Of a stretch of 64,000 nucleotides of DNA, positions 10,090 through 18,680 are shown piece by piece. The stretch covers positions 186,001-250,000 of the forward strand of contig JADKJR010000003.1 of NCBI GenBank assembly GCA_016720925.1, given 5' to 3'. A program made the translations under genes and the position numbers. The notes beneath the pieces are model-generated. The model saw only the letters and a program-made list of their open reading frames with translations. It ran no database searches and had not been told where the DNA came from. This stretch comes from Betaproteobacteria bacterium. Its GTDB lineage: Bacteria > Pseudomonadota > Gammaproteobacteria > Burkholderiales > Usitatibacteraceae. How positions within the stretch are numbered: the stretch's first letter is position 1; each line of letters starts with the position of its first letter.

Positions 10090-10719
10090 TCAATCAGCCC
10101 CCAGCATCCCGAGCCGCGTCAATTGCTCACGCACCTCGCGGGCGCTTTCAACCCGATACGCGTGCAATCCCAATTCCCGCGCCGCGGCCACATTCAGCGG
10201 ACTGTCATCGAAGAACACGGCTTCCTGTGCGGCGATACCCATTTGCGCGATGACAAATTCGAAGTAAGCACGATCCGGCTTGATGCGGCCGATCTGGTAC
10301 GACGCGAACACATGATGCATATGTGGCAGTACACCGAACGACTCGATCACCGGCCAATGGAAGGCGCTGGTATTTGATACCAGTGCAGTGGTGTGGCGCG
10401 CCGCGACATCGCGTACCAGGTTGTGCGTTTCGGCGAACGGCCCGACGATCCAATCGCGAAATCCGGCCAGGAACGCTTGCGGCGCAACGTCAAGCGCCAG
10501 TTCTTCAACGATGCGTTCGGAGAATTCATCGGCGGCAATTTTTCCCGTCTCGTGCGCACGCACGGCGGGAGAGCCGCTCCACATCGCCCACATTTCCTCA
10601 CGCGTCAGCCGATTGCCCACCAGCGGCAGCAGGTGGGCCTCCGCGCGCAATTCCGCCAGCACGCCGCCAAAGTCGAACAGGACCGCCTTGATGTCAGGCA
10701 AATCGACGACCTCGCTCAA
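10090..10719 (-). CDS. HAD-superfamily hydrolase, subfamily IA
   Basis: A phosphatase-like protein of 209 residues. Motif I is LFDFGGVL (nucleophile is the first Asp after Phe), motif II is LVSNTSAF, the motif III lysine is in GRIKPDRAYF, and motif IV is VFFDDSPLNV. The small alpha-helical cap lies between motifs I and II, as in YihX/epoxide-hydrolase-like relatives. The substrate is unknown, probably a sugar or nucleotide phosphate. Its ATG overlaps the purC stop by four bases, so it is translationally coupled to purC. Confidence 0.88.
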   Translation of the reverse strand: MSEVVDLPDIKAVLFDFGGVLAELRAEAHLLPLVGNRLTREEMWAMWSGSPAVRAHETGKIAADEFSERIVEELALDVAPQAFLAGFRDWIVGPFAETHNLVRDVAARHTTALVSNTSAFHWPVIESFGVLPHMHHVFASYQIGRIKPDRAYFEFVIAQMGIAAQEAVFFDDSPLNVAAARELGLHAYRVESAREVREQLTRLGMLGAD

Positions 10720-11585
10720 CTGGTTAGCCTGTCCAGCGCCTCGCGATATTTGTCGCTGGTTTTTTGGGCAATCTCCGGTGGCACTTGCGGCGCCGGTGGC
10801 TTGCGATTGAAGCCGATGGCGTCAAGCCAGTTGCGAATGTATTGCTTGTCGAAACTTTCGGGTGATGCGCCGACCGTATAAGTATCCAGCGGCCAGAAAC
10901 GCGAAGAATCCGGCGTGAGCACTTCATCGATGAGATGCAGGTTGCCGCCGGCATCGACACCGAATTCGAACTTGGTATCGGCGATGATGATGCCCTTGGT
11001 GAGCGCGTATTCGGCGGCTTCCGAATAGAGTCGAATCGCGGTATCGCGAACCTCGGCGGCACGCGCCGCGCCGATGATTTTTTCGCACGTTGAGAAATCG
11101 ATATTCTCGTCGTGCTCGCCGGCTTCCGCCTTGGTGGCCGGCGTGAAAATCGGCTGCGGCAGTTTCGAGGCGCGCTGCAGGCCCGCTGGCAGTTTCACGC
11201 CGCATACCGATTGCGATGCCTGGTATTCCTTCCAGCCGGATCCTTCCAGGTAGCCGCGTACCACGGCTTCAACAGGCAATACCTTGTACTTGTTCACGAC
11301 AATTGCGCGACCGCGTACCTGGTCGCGCTCGTTTGCCGCCACCACGGTTTCGGGATCGATGCCGGTCAGTTGATTGGGCACGACGTGCTGCAGTTTTTCG
11401 AACCAGAAACTGGCCAGCGCAACGAGGATCTCGCCCTTATGCGGGATCGGTGTCGGCAGGATCACGTCATAAGCGGAGAGACGGTCGCTGGTGACGAGCA
11501 GCAGCTTGTCGTCACCGACGGCGTAGATGTCGCGCACTTTGCCGCGCGCAACGAGGGGAAGGGATTTGATCGAGGATTCGTACAT
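10716..11585 (-). CDS. purC: Phosphoribosylaminoimidazole-succinocarboxamide synthase
   Basis: Joins aspartate to CAIR with ATP to make SAICAR in purine synthesis. At 289 residues it is the long betaproteobacterial form. The nucleotide-binding start VARGKVRDIYAVGDDKLLLV, the block SDRLSAYDVILP and the region DTKFEFGVDA are all conserved. I start at MYESSIKSLPL, which matches relatives, rather than nine codons upstream. It follows the DUF3667 gene and precedes a coupled HAD gene; fba-purC linkage is common in this class. Confidence 0.96.
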   Translation of the reverse strand: MYESSIKSLPLVARGKVRDIYAVGDDKLLLVTSDRLSAYDVILPTPIPHKGEILVALASFWFEKLQHVVPNQLTGIDPETVVAANERDQVRGRAIVVNKYKVLPVEAVVRGYLEGSGWKEYQASQSVCGVKLPAGLQRASKLPQPIFTPATKAEAGEHDENIDFSTCEKIIGAARAAEVRDTAIRLYSEAAEYALTKGIIIADTKFEFGVDAGGNLHLIDEVLTPDSSRFWPLDTYTVGASPESFDKQYIRNWLDAIGFNRKPPAPQVPPEIAQKTSDKYREALDRLTS

Positions 11586-11604
11586 GGGCTTTAGGCAATC
11601 AAGT

Positions 11605-12546
11605 TTAAGCAATCAAGACATATAAAACGACGGTTGCCGTGGCCATCACGAGCAACAAGGGATAAACGGTGGCGACGACAGCATATCGCAACGTGGTGGC
11701 CCACCAGCGTCCCCCGAAGAACCGCTGCATCGCGACGAAATAGTAGACCAGCGCGGCCAATACCACGACATCACCCACGTAGCGCGGCAGGATCGCCTTG
11801 AGCAGCAACACAAAAAACGTGAAGGCGTGAATATGCAGCGCATAGACCACATGCTCGCCAAAATAAATTCCACGCCGGACATAGATCAACTTGGTCAGCA
11901 GGGCAAACAGCGGCAGCAGCAGAAACAAGGCATATGGAACATTGGCAAGCATGCCCGCCCTGAGCATGTCGATCACATCCCCGGTGGTTTTGCCGGTGTA
12001 TTTCTTCTCCAGCCGGGTCTGAAATTGCCGGCATACATCCTGAAACGCCCCGCATTCCAGATTGATCTGGGCCTGCCGTATTGCCAGATCATCGAGTGGC
12101 TTGCCACTGGGCGGCCTCTCGGAATTGAACGAATATGAGATTCCCTTTGTCGGTTTCGCGGTCTCACTTGTCGTCGTTTCGACGTGCACAAAACTTCCCC
12201 AGCCAGCTATCTTCACCACCAGGAAAAATAAAAAACTGGCGGTGATGTAAAGCCGCAATGGGGAGATATAACGCTGCTTGCGCCCGGCGCGATACTCGCG
12301 GGTCAGCTCGGCCGGCTTGAAAAACAGCAATACCAAGGTACGCCAGAGTTTGCCCTCCAGCGCGACATAGTGGGTGATGAATTCGTGGACAAATTCCCAG
12401 AATGTCGGCGGATGCAGCGTTGTTTCCTGCCCGCAGTTGGGGCAATATCTGCCGCGTGTGGCGCCGAGCGGAAGGCTGCAGTTGCGGCAATGGGGCGCCA
12501 ATTCGGCTGGCGCCACTTCACCGTGTGCAATAGCGCCGCCCTTCAC
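11605..12546 (-). CDS. DUF3667 zinc-ribbon membrane protein
   Basis: A protein of 313 residues. The N-terminal zinc ribbon has CRNC (residues 20-23) and CPNCG (residues 35-39). A conserved segment typical of DUF3667 follows (KLWRTLVLLFFKPAELTREY), and then several membrane helices: about residues 100-120, 205-225, and three or four more up to the C-terminus. No function is established for the family. It lies between fba and purC on the same strand with short gaps, so it is likely cotranscribed with them. Confidence 0.8.
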   Translation of the reverse strand: MKGGAIAHGEVAPAELAPHCRNCSLPLGATRGRYCPNCGQETTLHPPTFWEFVHEFITHYVALEGKLWRTLVLLFFKPAELTREYRAGRKQRYISPLRLYITASFLFFLVVKIAGWGSFVHVETTTSETAKPTKGISYSFNSERPPSGKPLDDLAIRQAQINLECGAFQDVCRQFQTRLEKKYTGKTTGDVIDMLRAGMLANVPYALFLLLPLFALLTKLIYVRRGIYFGEHVVYALHIHAFTFFVLLLKAILPRYVGDVVVLAALVYYFVAMQRFFGGRWWATTLRYAVVATVYPLLLVMATATVVLYVLIA

Positions 12547-12555
12547 GCGAGGCCG

Positions 12556-13620
12556 TTACTTCACGACCTGCGTTAACTCACCCTTCGCATATTTCTCCGC
12601 CATTTTCGCCAGCGTGATGCCCTTGATCTTCGGGCCATTTCCGGCGCAACCGAATTGCTGAAAGCGTTGCTTGCAGATTTCCTTGGCGGCGGCGCGTGCG
12701 GGCTTCAGATAGTCGCGCGGATCGAACGCACCCTTGTTCTCGTTCATGAATTTGCGGATGGCCGCGGTCATGGCGAGACGGATGTCGGTGTCAATGTTGA
12801 TCTTGCGCACACCATGTTTGATGCCTTCCTGGATTTCTTCAACCGGCACGCCGTAGGTTTCTTTCATGTCGCCGCCGTTTTCGCGGATGATCTTCAGCAA
12901 ATCCTGCGGCACGGAGGAGGAGCCGTGCATCACCAGATGGGTATTGGGAATGCGCGCGTTGATTTGCTTGATGCGATCGATGGCGAGAATGTCACCGGTG
13001 GGCTTGCGGGTGAATTTGTAGGCGCCGTGCGAGGTGCCGATGGCAATCGCCAGCGCATCCACGCCGGTTTTCTTGACGAAATCGGCGGCTTCATTCGGGT
13101 CCGTCAACAACTGATCGCGCGTCATGGTGGAATCCGTGCCGTGGCCATCCTCCTTGTCGCCACGCATGGTTTCCAGCGATCCCAGGCAGCCAAGTTCGCC
13201 TTCCACCGACACGCCGATCATGTGCGCCATTTCGACCACACGGCGGGTCACGTCGACGTTGTACTCAAAGCTGGCGATGGTCTTGCCGTCGGCCTGTAGC
13301 GAGCCGTCCATCATCACGCTGGAAAAACCGAGACGCATGGCCTGCTGGCAAATTGCCGGGCTTTGGCCGTGATCCTGGTGCATGGAGATGGGCACGGCGG
13401 GATAAGTATCGACGGCAGCTTCGATCAGATATTTCAGAAACGTCTCGCCCGCATATTTGCGCGCGCCAGCAGAGGCCTGCATGATCACCGGGCTGTCAGT
13501 TTCCGACGCGGCTTCCATGATCGCCTGCACCTGCTCCAGGTTGTTCACATTAAAGGCGGGAACGCCGTAACCGTTTTCGGCGGCGTGGTCGAGTAGTTGG
13601 CGCATGGATACGAGGGGCAT
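12556..13620 (-). CDS. fba: Fructose-bisphosphate aldolase, class II (Calvin-cycle/CbbA type)
   Basis: Zinc-dependent aldolase of 354 residues, splitting fructose 1,6-bisphosphate into two triose phosphates or running in reverse. The zinc and substrate motifs HQDHG and SSVMMDGSL are present, as are GTSHGAYKF and LVMHGSSSVP. The start MPLVSMRQLLDHA is the usual one and has AGGAG about six bases upstream; 11 extra in-frame codons upstream are not needed. Part of the minus-strand glycolytic cluster after glycerate kinase. Confidence 0.96.
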   Translation of the reverse strand: MPLVSMRQLLDHAAENGYGVPAFNVNNLEQVQAIMEAASETDSPVIMQASAGARKYAGETFLKYLIEAAVDTYPAVPISMHQDHGQSPAICQQAMRLGFSSVMMDGSLQADGKTIASFEYNVDVTRRVVEMAHMIGVSVEGELGCLGSLETMRGDKEDGHGTDSTMTRDQLLTDPNEAADFVKKTGVDALAIAIGTSHGAYKFTRKPTGDILAIDRIKQINARIPNTHLVMHGSSSVPQDLLKIIRENGGDMKETYGVPVEEIQEGIKHGVRKINIDTDIRLAMTAAIRKFMNENKGAFDPRDYLKPARAAAKEICKQRFQQFGCAGNGPKIKGITLAKMAEKYAKGELTQVVK

Positions 13621-13771
13621 GGCAATCTCCTGAGGGTGTGATGAGCAGTGCAAGGCCTGCCGGACAAATGAGCAGGTCGATAGGGAATGTTCAATTTTAC
13701 CGTGATGGCGGTATGCGGTTATTTCCGCACATTCGACGTCGTCACGTTTTGCGTTGGATCAACCAGGCAAT

Positions 13772-13831
13772 ATTCAGCACTGGCGCGCCGTCCAAGGCAT
13801 TTATGTCTGGAAAAACCCGCCAGTGCTGGGC
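13772..13831. repeat. Palindromic intergenic repeat R3, overlapping the end of the glycerate kinase gene
   Basis: Arms CAGCACTGGCG and CGCCAGTGCTG (11 bp, perfect) surround an A/T-richer centre (ATTTATG). The right half supplies the last nine codons and the stop of the glycerate kinase gene. Confidence 0.85.
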
Positions 13832-15102
13832 CCATCAACAACGATTGCGCGAAAGTCATTCACGTTGGTGAGTGTCGGACCGGTGATCACCGAATCGCCC
13901 AGCGCCTGAAAGAAACCATGGCCATCGTTGTTGTCGAGGCTTGCGCGCGGATTGATACCCTGCGCCCACGCGCGCGCCAGTGTGTCGGGCGCGAGGCAGG
14001 CGCCGGCGATTTCTTCGGCGCCATCGACGCCATCGGTGTCGCAGGCAATCGCATGGACACCATGCAAGCCATCCAGGGCGACTGCAAGCGAGAGCAGGAA
14101 TTCGACGTTGCGGCCGCCGCGGCCGGTTCCTTTGAGGGCGACCGTTGTCTCGCCACCGGACAGCAGCACGCACGGCGTCGTAAAAGGTTGGCCATGCATA
14201 GTCACCTGCCGCGCGATACCGGCGAGTGCCTTGCCGATCTCGCGTGCCTCGCCTTCGAGGCTATCGCCTAGAATGTACGTGGGGATGCCTTCGGTTCGCG
14301 CCACCTGCGCGGCCGCTTCCAGCGCCATTTGCGGCGCGGTGATGATGCGTACGTTATGTCCGTCCAGGCGCGGATCGCCGGGCTTGATGCTCTCGCCGCC
14401 GCCGCTTTCCAGCAGCGATCGCATCGCACCCGGCACGTCAATGCGATAGCGCGCGAGGATCGCAAGCGCGTCAGCGCACGTCGTCGGGTCGGCCACCGTC
14501 GGGCCGGAGGCAATGTCGATCGGATTGTCGCCCGGCACGTCGGAAATCAACAGCGTCAGGACTTTCGCCGGATAACACGCGGCGGCGAGCCGCCCGCCCT
14601 TGAGCGATGAAAGGTGGCGGCGCACGCAGTTCATTTCGGAAATGGTCGCGCCGCTTTTTAGCAGCGCGGCGTTGACCGCCTGCTTGTCGCCAAGCGTGAG
14701 GCCGGGGCCTGGCGCCACCAGCAGGGATGAACCGCCGCCGGAGATGAGGGCGATCACCAGATCATCGGCGGTAAGGCCGCTTACCATTTCGAGAATGCGC
14801 TGCGCGGCTTTGATGCCGGCGGCATCCGGCACCGGATGCGCGGCCTGCACAATCTCGATGCGATCGCACGCCACGTCGTAACCATAACGTGTGACGACGA
14901 GGCCTTCGAGCGGACTGTGCCAGTGGTCTTCAAGCGCGCGCGCCATCGCGGCCGATGCCTTACCCGCGCCGATGACGATCGTGCGTCCCTTTGGGCACGG
15001 CGGCAGGTGCGGCGGGAGGCACAACGCAGGCTGCGCCGCCGCGACCGCGGCATCAAACATACGGCGCAACAGCGGTCTGCGATCTATTTCAGTTGTGCGC
15101 AT
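13801..15102 (-). CDS. Glycerate 2-kinase (DUF4147/MOFRL family)
   Basis: Phosphorylates D-glycerate to 2-phosphoglycerate, feeding the lower glycolytic genes beside it. At 433 residues it has the N-terminal DUF4147 domain (TIVIGAGKASAAMARALE; LISGGGSSLLVAPGPGL) and the C-terminal MOFRL domain (LLSGGETTVALKGTGRGG; DTDGVDG). The last ten residues, GPSTGGFFQT, are encoded by repeat R3, so the natural end was probably just after FRAIVV. The position between pyk and fba suggests a role in glyoxylate or tartrate carbon entering at 2-phosphoglycerate. Confidence 0.92.
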   Translation of the reverse strand: MRTTEIDRRPLLRRMFDAAVAAAQPALCLPPHLPPCPKGRTIVIGAGKASAAMARALEDHWHSPLEGLVVTRYGYDVACDRIEIVQAAHPVPDAAGIKAAQRILEMVSGLTADDLVIALISGGGSSLLVAPGPGLTLGDKQAVNAALLKSGATISEMNCVRRHLSSLKGGRLAAACYPAKVLTLLISDVPGDNPIDIASGPTVADPTTCADALAILARYRIDVPGAMRSLLESGGGESIKPGDPRLDGHNVRIITAPQMALEAAAQVARTEGIPTYILGDSLEGEAREIGKALAGIARQVTMHGQPFTTPCVLLSGGETTVALKGTGRGGRNVEFLLSLAVALDGLHGVHAIACDTDGVDGAEEIAGACLAPDTLARAWAQGINPRASLDNNDGHGFFQALGDSVITGPTLTNVNDFRAIVVDGPSTGGFFQT

Positions 15103-15141
15103 CTTGCAGATTCCAGAATCGCCAAGCGCGACGATGCACGC

Positions 15142-15204
15142 CGTGAAGATCTTGGTGTCGCCTTAACATCGCTGCACGATGTGAGTCTCCCCCAGATCTT
15201 CACG
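15142..15204. repeat. Inverted repeat between the glycerate kinase and pyk genes
   Basis: CGTGAAGATCT at 15142-15152 and its exact complement at 15194-15204, with a 41-base spacer. The right arm reaches into the last codons of pyk. There is no T-run, so I do not call it a terminator. Confidence 0.4.
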
Positions 15205-16639
15205 CCCGGCGATGCTCGCCAAGCGTCACGATCTTCATCGTATTGGTGCCGCCGGATTGGCCGATGGGTTCACCCATGGTGATCACAACGATGTCGCCTA
15301 TCGCAGCAACGCCATTGTCGAGCAAGCATTGCTCGGCAATGCTCATCAATTGCTCGCGATCGTGTCCGTCGTAGATCATCGTAATCGGCCGAACGTCGCG
15401 CATCAACGAGGTCTTGGTCAAGGTTCCCGCTTCCGGTGTCAGCGCGTAAATAGGCACGCCGGAATTAAGGCGCGACATCCACAGTGCGGTCGAGCCCGAT
15501 TGGGTGAGCGAGGCAATGCATTTCACCTTGAGGTGATGCGCGGTAAACAATGCTGCCATGGCGATCGACTGATCCACGCGCGTGAACACGCGATCAAGAA
15601 ACTCGCGGTCGAGTTTCACGTCCGCACTCTTTTCGGCTTCCACACAGATACGAGCCATTGCTTCGACGGTTTCCACGGGAAATTGGCCCGAGGCCGTTTC
15701 CGCGGAAAGCATCACGGCGTCGGTGCCGTCCAGCACGGCGTTAGCCACATCGGAGACTTCCGCCCGTGTCGGGATCGGCGAGGACACCATCGACTCCATC
15801 ATCTGCGTGGCGGTGATGGTGAGCTTGTTCAATTCCCGAGCCATGCGGATCATGCGTTTTTGCAGCGCTGGTACCGCGGCATCACCCACTTCCACGGCGA
15901 GGTCGCCGCGCGCGACCATGATGCCGTCGCAGGCTTTCATGATGTCGCGCAGCGCGTCGTTGGTCACGGCTTCGGTGCGCTCGATTTTTGCGATCAGCAT
16001 GGCATTGCCGCCGGCCGCCCGCATCAACTCGCGCGCCATGTACATATCCGCGCCACTTTTCGGAAACGACACCGCGAGAAAATCGGCCTTCAGCGCAACG
16101 GCCGTCTTGATATCTTCCATATCCTTCGAGGTCAGCGGCGGCGCGGTGAGTCCACCGCCCTTGCGGTTGATGCCCTTGTTGTTCGACAACACGCCACCCT
16201 GCTTCACCAGGCAATGAATTTCGTTCTTCTTGACAATGATGACCTCGAACACCAGCAGGCCGTCGTTAAGCAATAACAGGTCGCCCGCCTTTACGTCGCG
16301 CGGCAATTCCTTGTAGTCAATACCAACGCGGTTCTGGTCGCCAAGTTCGCAATCCGCGTCGAGGATGAACTTGTCGCCCGCTTTCAACATGATCTTGTTG
16401 TCGGTGAATTTTCCGACGCGAATCTTCGGGCCCTGCAAGTCGGCAAGAATACCGATCTGCTTTCCGTGCCGAGCAGCAATTTCCCGGATCAGCGCAGCGC
16501 GATCCTGGTGATCGTCGACGGTACCGTGCGAAAAATTCATGCGCACTACATCGACACCGGCGGCAATCAGCCGCTCGAGTACTTCAGGAGAAGAAGTGGA
16601 TGGCCCAAGGGTGGCTACAATTTTTGTGGCACGTTGCAT
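15200..16639 (-). CDS. pyk: Pyruvate kinase
   Basis: Makes pyruvate and ATP from phosphoenolpyruvate. At 479 residues it has the opening RATKIVATLGPSTSSPE, the block VDVVRMNFSHG, the active-site lysine region AMLIAKIERTEA and the metal-binding motif IMVARGDLAVEVG. I start at 16639, where AGGAAATTT stands before the ATG. The open frame continues 108 codons upstream through the 3' part of pgk, which is not real coding. It follows pgk by 79 bases on the same strand. Confidence 0.97.
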   Translation of the reverse strand: MQRATKIVATLGPSTSSPEVLERLIAAGVDVVRMNFSHGTVDDHQDRAALIREIAARHGKQIGILADLQGPKIRVGKFTDNKIMLKAGDKFILDADCELGDQNRVGIDYKELPRDVKAGDLLLLNDGLLVFEVIIVKKNEIHCLVKQGGVLSNNKGINRKGGGLTAPPLTSKDMEDIKTAVALKADFLAVSFPKSGADMYMARELMRAAGGNAMLIAKIERTEAVTNDALRDIMKACDGIMVARGDLAVEVGDAAVPALQKRMIRMARELNKLTITATQMMESMVSSPIPTRAEVSDVANAVLDGTDAVMLSAETASGQFPVETVEAMARICVEAEKSADVKLDREFLDRVFTRVDQSIAMAALFTAHHLKVKCIASLTQSGSTALWMSRLNSGVPIYALTPEAGTLTKTSLMRDVRPITMIYDGHDREQLMSIAEQCLLDNGVAAIGDIVVITMGEPIGQSGGTNTMKIVTLGEHRRA

Positions 16640-16718
16640 GAAATTTCCTGTAAATGGTTCAGGGGGCTGGACGTATCCAGCTCGCGTGCAGCTTGGATGC
16701 CGTGACAACCGGGCGAGT

Positions 16719-17900
16719 CTACGCGGAAGCGCGTTGCTCCAGTATTTCCACCGCTGGCAATGTCTTGCCTTCGAGAAATTCAAGAAACGCGCCGCCACCG
16801 GTCGAGATATACGACACCTTGTCCGCGATGCCGTACTTGGCGATCGCCGCCAGAGTATCGCCACCGCCAGCAATTGAGAATGCCGGGGAATCGGCGATGG
16901 CGCGCGCCAATGTTTCCGTGCCGTGGCCGAACTGGTCGAATTCGAACACGCCCACCGGTCCATTCCAGACGATGGTACCGGCTCGCTTGATGATCTCGGC
17001 GAGTGTCTGGGCGGTCTTGGGGCCGATATCGAAAATCATGTCATCGGCGGCCACGTCTTCAACGCGCTTGGTGACGGCGGGGGTGGTGGCTGAGAATTCC
17101 TTGCCACACACGACATCGACGGGAATCGGCACCGCCGCACCGCGTGCGGCCATCATGTCGATGATCGTCTTGGCTTCGTTGACCAGATCCACTTCGGCGA
17201 GCGACCGACCGATGGGAAATTCCTTGGCAAGCAAAAAAGTATTGGCGATCCCGCCACCCACGACCAGCTGATCAACTTTGTCGGCGAGCGCTTTGAGGAT
17301 GGTCAGTTTGCTCGACACCTTTGAGCCGGCGACGATCGCCACCATCGGTCGCTTCGGCGTCTTCAACGCGGCGCCCAGCGCATCCAGCTCAGCCGCCAGC
17401 AACGGCCCCGCACACGCCACCTTGGCGTACTTGGCAATACCGTGAGTGGTGGCTTCCGCGCGGTGCGCGGTACCAAAGGCGTCGTTCGCGTAGATATCAC
17501 ACAGCTTCGCCATTCTTTGCGCAAGCTCGTCGTTGTTTTTCTTCTCGCCTTTGTTGACGCGGCAGTTTTCCAGCAGCACGACATGGCCGGGCGTCACGTC
17601 AACGCCATCCACCCAGTTGGCCACCAGCGGCACCGGGCATCCCAGCAATTCACTCATGCGTTTGGCAATTGGCGCCAGCGAATCTTCCGCCTTGAATTCG
17701 CCCTCGGTGGGACGGCCAAGGTGTGACGTCACCATTACCGCCGCGCCGCGCTCCAGCGCGAGCTTGATCGCCGGAATCGATGCGCGGATACGGGTGTCGT
17801 CGGTGATATTGCCGCTGTCGTCCTGCGGAACATTCAGGTCGGCACGAATGAACAGGCGTTTGTTCTTGAGGTCGAGATCAGTCAGGCGGAGAAAGTTCAT
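16719..17900 (-). CDS. pgk: Phosphoglycerate kinase
   Basis: Makes ATP and 3-phosphoglycerate from 1,3-bisphosphoglycerate. At 393 residues it has the bacterial length. The substrate motif RADLNVPQDDSG, the block VTSHLGRPTEG, the ATP-binding motif IVAGSKVSSKL and the C-terminal STGGGAFLEFLEGKTLP are all present. Next in line after gap and a small exported protein, and followed by pyk. Confidence 0.97.
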   Translation of the reverse strand: MNFLRLTDLDLKNKRLFIRADLNVPQDDSGNITDDTRIRASIPAIKLALERGAAVMVTSHLGRPTEGEFKAEDSLAPIAKRMSELLGCPVPLVANWVDGVDVTPGHVVLLENCRVNKGEKKNNDELAQRMAKLCDIYANDAFGTAHRAEATTHGIAKYAKVACAGPLLAAELDALGAALKTPKRPMVAIVAGSKVSSKLTILKALADKVDQLVVGGGIANTFLLAKEFPIGRSLAEVDLVNEAKTIIDMMAARGAAVPIPVDVVCGKEFSATTPAVTKRVEDVAADDMIFDIGPKTAQTLAEIIKRAGTIVWNGPVGVFEFDQFGHGTETLARAIADSPAFSIAGGGDTLAAIAKYGIADKVSYISTGGGAFLEFLEGKTLPAVEILEQRASA

Positions 17901-17931
17901 GGTAACTCCATTGATTTGTGAAAAAATGGCG

Positions 17932-18465
17932 CTACGAAGACCGACACGCGCGTAGCTCCTGGCCTATCGCATCGAGCTGGTCTGCAGCTTGTGAGAGTTT
18001 CTGCGTCGATGCCTCGCTGGCTGCACCAGTCTCCTTGGTGAAGCTGTTGAAGGCGTCGACCGTGGCCGAAACAGCCTCAAGCAAACTCGCCCGCACCTTG
18101 CCGGTACAGTCATCCACTGCAACCGCGTTGGCGTCAGCCTTGATGGCGTCGACTTTCTTGATGAGCCCCGCGAAGTCGCTGCGACCCGTGGTACCTGCCT
18201 CCTTGATGCCCGCGCCCAGACGTTGCGCGAGTGCGGCCATTGCGTCCACATTTTGCTGGCGATCGGCACGCGCGCGATCCTGCTGAAAATTTGCGTCGGC
18301 TGCGGCTTTCTGCTCTGAGAACCGCTGCGCAATATCGCGTTGGTCGTTCTTCAGCGCCTCTGACGCGCTTTCAACTTTGACCTCCGGCTTCGGTGCCGCG
18401 CGATCACCGCAACTTGCGCACACAGCGGCGAGGAGAATTACCAAGACGGTATTTGCAGTTTTCAT
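17932..18465 (-). CDS. Exported helical protein, possible lipoprotein, unknown function
   Basis: A protein of 177 residues. It starts with a signal peptide (MKTANTVLVILLAAVCASCG) whose cysteine at residue 19 could be lipidated, although Cys rather than Leu at the -3 position makes the lipobox weak. The rest is charged and Ala/Gln-rich and looks like a long helical or coiled-coil domain (KNDQRDIAQRFSEQKAAADA). Two further cysteines (in VDDCTGK and ELRACRSS) may pair. I do not recognise the family. It sits between gap and pgk on the same strand, in a slot that is usually empty. Confidence 0.65.
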   Translation of the reverse strand: MKTANTVLVILLAAVCASCGDRAAPKPEVKVESASEALKNDQRDIAQRFSEQKAAADANFQQDRARADRQQNVDAMAALAQRLGAGIKEAGTTGRSDFAGLIKKVDAIKADANAVAVDDCTGKVRASLLEAVSATVDAFNSFTKETGAASEASTQKLSQAADQLDAIGQELRACRSS

Positions 18466-18597
18466 ATTCTCTTCCTCGGCCGGATGGACTGGCTTACGTG
18501 GCGTTGAGACACAGGTGATGCACGATCAGGATAGCTTTTTTCCGCCTGCCGAGCTTTGCGGGACAGCCTGCAATGCATCGATGATCTTGCCGACGCG

Positions 18598-18635
18598 CAA
18601 AAAAGGGGCCCGGGAAGTCGCCATTCCCGGCCCTG
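18598..18635 (-). terminator. Intrinsic terminator after gap
   Basis: On the minus strand, GGGCCGGGAA, a 7-base loop and TTCCCGGGCCC are followed by C and six T. It lies about 46 bases past the gap stop codon, so gap may end here and the downstream genes may use their own promoter. Confidence 0.85.
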
Positions 18636-18680
18636 TGTTCAGCTTTATCCTTGCCTTGACCGGCTGCAGTCCCTTCGCTG

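Noticed and set aside
15142..15204. Terminator between pyk and the glycerate kinase gene
   Set aside because: 11-bp arms with a 41-base spacer and no T-run; kept only as an inverted repeat.
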